Below the pieces are notes generated by a model, which ran no database searches, was not told the DNA's origin, and saw only the letters and a list, made by a program, of their open reading frames with translations. From the NCBI GenBank assembly GCA_003532515.1, contig DOEX01000094.1, positions 1,252 to 10,040 on the forward strand: a stretch of DNA of 8,789 nucleotides, in the 5' to 3' direction. The position numbers were made by a program, and so were the translations under genes. Position 1 is the first letter of the stretch; every line of letters starts with the position of its first letter. Of the stretch, positions 6,513 to 8,789 are shown one piece after another. This DNA comes from Anaerolineaceae bacterium. GTDB taxonomy: Bacteria; Chloroflexota; Anaerolineae; Anaerolineales; Anaerolineaceae.

Positions 6513-7246
6513 GCCGCCTCAATTACCTCGCGGGCATGGGCGGGGTCATTACAAATGACCATATCCACACCAAGATCCCTCATTCGAAGTAAATCTTTAG
6601 CCTGATCAACCGTCCAGACGTTTACTTTTTTACCTTCGCTATGCAGACGGTCTACCAGCCTTGCGTTGACATCTTTGTGATAAGGATGCAGAGCATCGTA
6701 ATGATAGCGTTTGCCCAGCCTGCCGCGATAGGGAATTCCTGGAAGACCTGGCAGTGTCAGTAAACCACGGTAAATCGAAGGTTCCAGACTTTCTGCTTTT
6801 AATAAATTGCGGGCATTAAAGGAGGAAAGGATCACTGATTCGCTGAACCCCATTTTCAGGATCAAATCGATCACCTTTTCTGTCAACTGATCGCGAGGTG
6901 TGGCGTAATTTTTTAACTCAACGTTGATTAGAAGCTTTCCGCCCAATTCTTCAAAGACCTGGTCAAGCAGGGGCAGAGGTTCTCCAGTAAAATGTGAATC
7001 AAATTTGTAGCCAGCATCCAGGCTTTTCAGCTGGTTCCAACCCATTTCCTTCACTTTGCCCTCTCCGTTGGTAGTACGTGAAACACTCTCATCGTGAATT
7101 ACCACCAATCGTTCATCAGCAGAAAGCATAACGTCCAGCTCGATGCCGTCCGCACCAAGATCTTTGGCTAGTCTGAAGGCAGCCATAGTGTTTTCAGGCG
7201 CAAGGGTTGAGACACCGCGATGAGCAATGATGAGGGGCATATTCAT
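6509..7246 (-). CDS. Glycerophosphodiester phosphodiesterase (cytoplasmic, UgpQ-like)
   Basis: This 245-residue protein without signal peptide belongs to the GDPD TIM-barrel family, which hydrolyses glycerophosphodiesters to sn-glycerol 3-phosphate and an alcohol. Family residues are in place: IIAHRG with His9-Arg10, APENT with Glu18, the metal ligands Glu36 and Asp38 in IELDV, catalytic His51 in VIHDESVSRTTNG, and Glu110-x-Lys112 in NVELK. The C-terminal strands WTVD (211-214) and VDMVICNDP (227-235) are also typical. Length and lack of export signal match the cytoplasmic UgpQ type rather than periplasmic GlpQ. The start at 7246 has AGGAG (complement of 7254-7258) 7 nt upstream. The ATG two codons later is less well spaced. 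Its stop overlaps the GH3 start by 4 bp, so the two genes form an operon. The enzyme family is secure, while the natural diester is unknown. Confidence 0.95.
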   Translation of the reverse strand: MNMPLIIAHRGVSTLAPENTMAAFRLAKDLGADGIELDVMLSADERLVVIHDESVSRTTNGEGKVKEMGWNQLKSLDAGYKFDSHFTGEPLPLLDQVFEELGGKLLINVELKNYATPRDQLTEKVIDLILKMGFSESVILSSFNARNLLKAESLEPSIYRGLLTLPGLPGIPYRGRLGKRYHYDALHPYHKDVNARLVDRLHSEGKKVNVWTVDQAKDLLRMRDLGVDMVICNDPAHAREVIEAA

Positions 7247-7270
7247 TTGACTTCTCCTGTCCTGGAGCTA

Positions 7271-7279
7271 ATTATAGCA
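7271..7279 (-). promoter_or_regulatory. Extended -10 promoter of the phosphodiesterase-GH3 operon
   Basis: The minus strand reads TGCTATAAT (complement of 7271-7279), a perfect extended -10 element. A start near 7264 gives a short leader that still contains the AGGAG ribosome site. No clear -35 is seen. The element lies within a 13-bp sequence repeated in inverted orientation at the divergent promoter (7408-7420). Confidence 0.6.
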
Positions 7280-7298
7280 TGTGGGGTTGCAGAGTTCC

Positions 7299-7308
7299 GT
7301 CATTCTGA
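7299..7308 (+). repeat. Partial copy of the intergenic repeat motif
   Basis: GTCATTCTGA here matches GTCATTTTGA at 7316-7325 in 9 of 10 positions, 17 bp apart. It looks like a truncated copy of the start of the neighbouring palindromic element. Chance similarity cannot be excluded for so short a match. Confidence 0.35.
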
Positions 7309-7314
7309 TGATCG

Positions 7315-7386
7315 TGTCATTTTGAACGCAGTGAAGAATCTTTCTATTCCTCAATTAAGACTTGTTCACTGTAGCTCAGGCTGACA
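7315..7386. repeat. 72-bp imperfect palindromic intergenic element
   Basis: The left end TGTCATTTTGAACG... and the reverse complement of the right end, TGTCAGCCTGAGCT..., match over about 30 positions with roughly 22 identities. The match includes terminal TGTCA/TGACA (7315-7319, 7382-7386) and CAGTGAA/TTCACTG (7329-7335, 7365-7371). A transcript would fold into a long stem with a loop around 7343-7356. The left half also resembles the GTCATTCTGAGC...GAAGAATCT type of dispersed intergenic repeat that I recall from many bacterial genomes (memory, not searched). It sits between two divergent promoters and holds no gene. Confidence 0.6.
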
Positions 7387-7410
7387 AACCCCATACCAGG
7401 CACACAGACA

Positions 7411-7419
7411 TGCTATAAT
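7411..7419 (+). promoter_or_regulatory. Extended -10 promoter of the ATP-cone kinase gene
   Basis: TGCTATAAT at 7411-7419 is a perfect extended -10. A start near 7426 leaves a leader of about 18 nt that consists mostly of the strong Shine-Dalgarno AAAGGAGGT (7431-7439). No -35 consensus is seen at the usual distance. The sequence is identical to the operon promoter on the other strand. Confidence 0.6.
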
Positions 7420-7443
7420 TTCCTTGTACAAAAGGAGGTTTGC

Positions 7444-8784
7444 ATGACCAAACTCACCCATATTATCAAGCGCGATGGCAGTGTCGTCCTCTTCACGCCG
7501 GAACGAATTACCAACGCTATATACCGAGCTGCTGTCGCCGTGGACGGGCGGGATAAGCAAAGAGCCGAGAACCTTTCAGCCCAGGTTGTTACTGCGTTAG
7601 AAGAAACAGTTCCCGAAGGCCAATACCCTAACATCGAAACGATCCAGGATATGGTCGAAAAGGTGCTGATCGAAAACGGTCATGCCCGGGTAGCTAAAGC
7701 ATATATCCTCTATCGTGAAGAACGAGCACGACAGCGGGCGAAACGCAGTGATTCTGACAAAACTCCTTCCGGAAATATCCCCTGGGCAAAATTGTGGCAG
7801 GTTTTGGATTGGTCGGTCTCTCACGAGGTTCACACCTCGGAAAAACTGAATCAGAAAATTAGGGATGGCAAGTTACACGAGATCGTGACGGCTGCAGAAG
7901 CTGCCTACAGCGAAGACGTCGAAAACGCTGCTAACCTTATCCTTGAACGAAAAGATGAAGTTCGGGTAGTCTTCATCGCTGGTCCATCTTCCAGCGGTAA
8001 AACCACCACAACCATCAAGGTTGGTGAACGCCTGGCAAGGCAAGGCTTTAAGCTGATCACACTCAACATTGATCATTACTTCTTTGATCTAGAAATGCAC
8101 CCCAAAGACGAATTCGGTGATTACGATTTTGAGACCCCCCAGGCTCTTAACATGCGTTTGATCAACCAAAATCTTAGCGATTTATTCGCCGGTAAGGAAG
8201 TTCGAATTCCCTATTATGACTTTAAAACCGGTCACAGCGTTCCAGACCATACTCCCATGCGCCTGAATAAGAACGAAATTGTCCTTATCGATAGCTTACA
8301 CGGTCTTTACCCTGAAATGACAGAAGACATCCCGGATGAATGGAAATTCAAGCTCTACATCGAACCTCTGCTACAAATGAAACTAAAGAACGGCTGCTAT
8401 GCTCGCTGGACCGATATCCGCCTGATGCGTCGCATGCTGAGGGATGCTTCTCACCGTGCTTATGACCCCACACAAACCTTGTTGCATTGGCATTATGTGC
8501 GCTCAAGTGAGTTGCGCCACATCATTCCTTACGTCAACTCGGTGGATACAATCGTCAATAGTGCCATGCCCTATGAACTTCCGATCTACAAAGCAAAACT
8601 GGGTGCAAACTTTGCCCGTTGGGCGGAGGAATATCGCGACAACCCGCTTCGCAAGGATGCCTGGGAGCGCGCAGACCGGGTGAACCGTATGTTCCAGGAA
8701 ATTGATGTTGTTGAGGACGACAGCTTTGTACCTGAAGACTCTGTGATCCGTGAGTTTATTGGTGGTGGAATTTATAAGTATTGA
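7444..8784 (+). CDS. ATP-cone / uridine kinase-like P-loop nucleoside kinase fusion
   Basis: The product has 446 residues and is soluble. Residues about 3-95 form an ATP-cone (IIKRDGSVVLFTPERI at the start, VAKAYILYREER at the end), the nucleotide-sensing module of ribonucleotide reductases and NrdR. After a linker, residues about 170-385 form a uridine kinase/phosphoribulokinase-like P-loop domain. Its Walker A is GPSSSGKT (180-187), Asp210 in NIDHYFFD matches the catalytic Asp region of uridine kinases, and the Walker B-like strand IVLIDS carries Asp283. A segment of about 60 residues after the kinase core (387-446) is not recognised. The likely role is phosphorylation of a nucleoside or related hydroxyl substrate, with the ATP-cone giving ATP/dATP feedback (inference). 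The start is set by a near-perfect Shine-Dalgarno AAAGGAGGT ending 4 nt before the ATG. The TGA stop lies 5 bp from the window end, so downstream partners are unseen. Confidence 0.9.
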   Translation: MTKLTHIIKRDGSVVLFTPERITNAIYRAAVAVDGRDKQRAENLSAQVVTALEETVPEGQYPNIETIQDMVEKVLIENGHARVAKAYILYREERARQRAKRSDSDKTPSGNIPWAKLWQVLDWSVSHEVHTSEKLNQKIRDGKLHEIVTAAEAAYSEDVENAANLILERKDEVRVVFIAGPSSSGKTTTTIKVGERLARQGFKLITLNIDHYFFDLEMHPKDEFGDYDFETPQALNMRLINQNLSDLFAGKEVRIPYYDFKTGHSVPDHTPMRLNKNEIVLIDSLHGLYPEMTEDIPDEWKFKLYIEPLLQMKLKNGCYARWTDIRLMRRMLRDASHRAYDPTQTLLHWHYVRSSELRHIIPYVNSVDTIVNSAMPYELPIYKAKLGANFARWAEEYRDNPLRKDAWERADRVNRMFQEIDVVEDDSFVPEDSVIREFIGGGIYKY

Positions 8785-8789
8785 TCTTC

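Overview
The window looks like a chromosomal segment of a mesophilic bacterium with roughly balanced GC, most plausibly a member of the Chloroflexota (Anaerolineae-like). That placement is an inference from gene content: a CpXC zinc-ribbon protein, an FHA domain fused to an OmpR-type DNA-binding domain beside a Hanks-type kinase, a ChvE/XylF-like sugar-binding lipoprotein, and an ATP-cone fused to a uridine-kinase-like domain. No rRNA, tRNA, CRISPR array, transposase or phage gene is visible. The gene bodies look intact. Only the first gene is cut, by the left edge.

Layout, left to right. (1) 1-175, minus: the N-terminus of a lipoprotein sugar-binding protein, read leftwards off the window. 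It has a candidate promoter at 315-320 and a perfect operator-like palindrome at 290-306. (2) 421-1794, plus: a CpXC zinc-ribbon protein with a long helical tail. It ends at a bidirectional terminator (about 1817-1847) shared with the convergent gene. (3) 1874-2518, minus: FHA-winged-helix regulator. It diverges from (4) 2618-3610, plus: Ser/Thr protein kinase with a C-terminal membrane anchor. The two share a 12-bp palindrome holding a TATAAT on each strand. (5) 7246 to 3726, minus: a two-gene operon of a cytoplasmic glycerophosphodiester phosphodiesterase and, with a 4-bp ATGA overlap, a 928-residue exported, membrane-anchored GH3 protein. (6) 7444-8784, plus: an ATP-cone/nucleoside-kinase-like fusion, divergent from the operon.

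How the parts may work together (inference): the kinase and FHA regulator form a compact phospho-threonine signalling pair in which phosphorylation could control a winged-helix DNA-binding protein, by analogy with Pkn/EmbR of actinobacteria. The operon pairs a glycerophosphodiester hydrolase with a surface GH3 protein, suggesting cell-envelope or lipid headgroup turnover. However, the GH3 active site looks degenerate, so it may not be a normal hexosaminidase. The ATP-cone fusion looks like a nucleotide-sensing kinase.

The most unusual non-coding DNA is the divergent intergenic region 7247-7443. Nested inverted repeats (13 bp outer, 7 bp middle, about 30 bp imperfect inner) sit there, and the outer pair coincides with identical extended -10 promoters on both strands.
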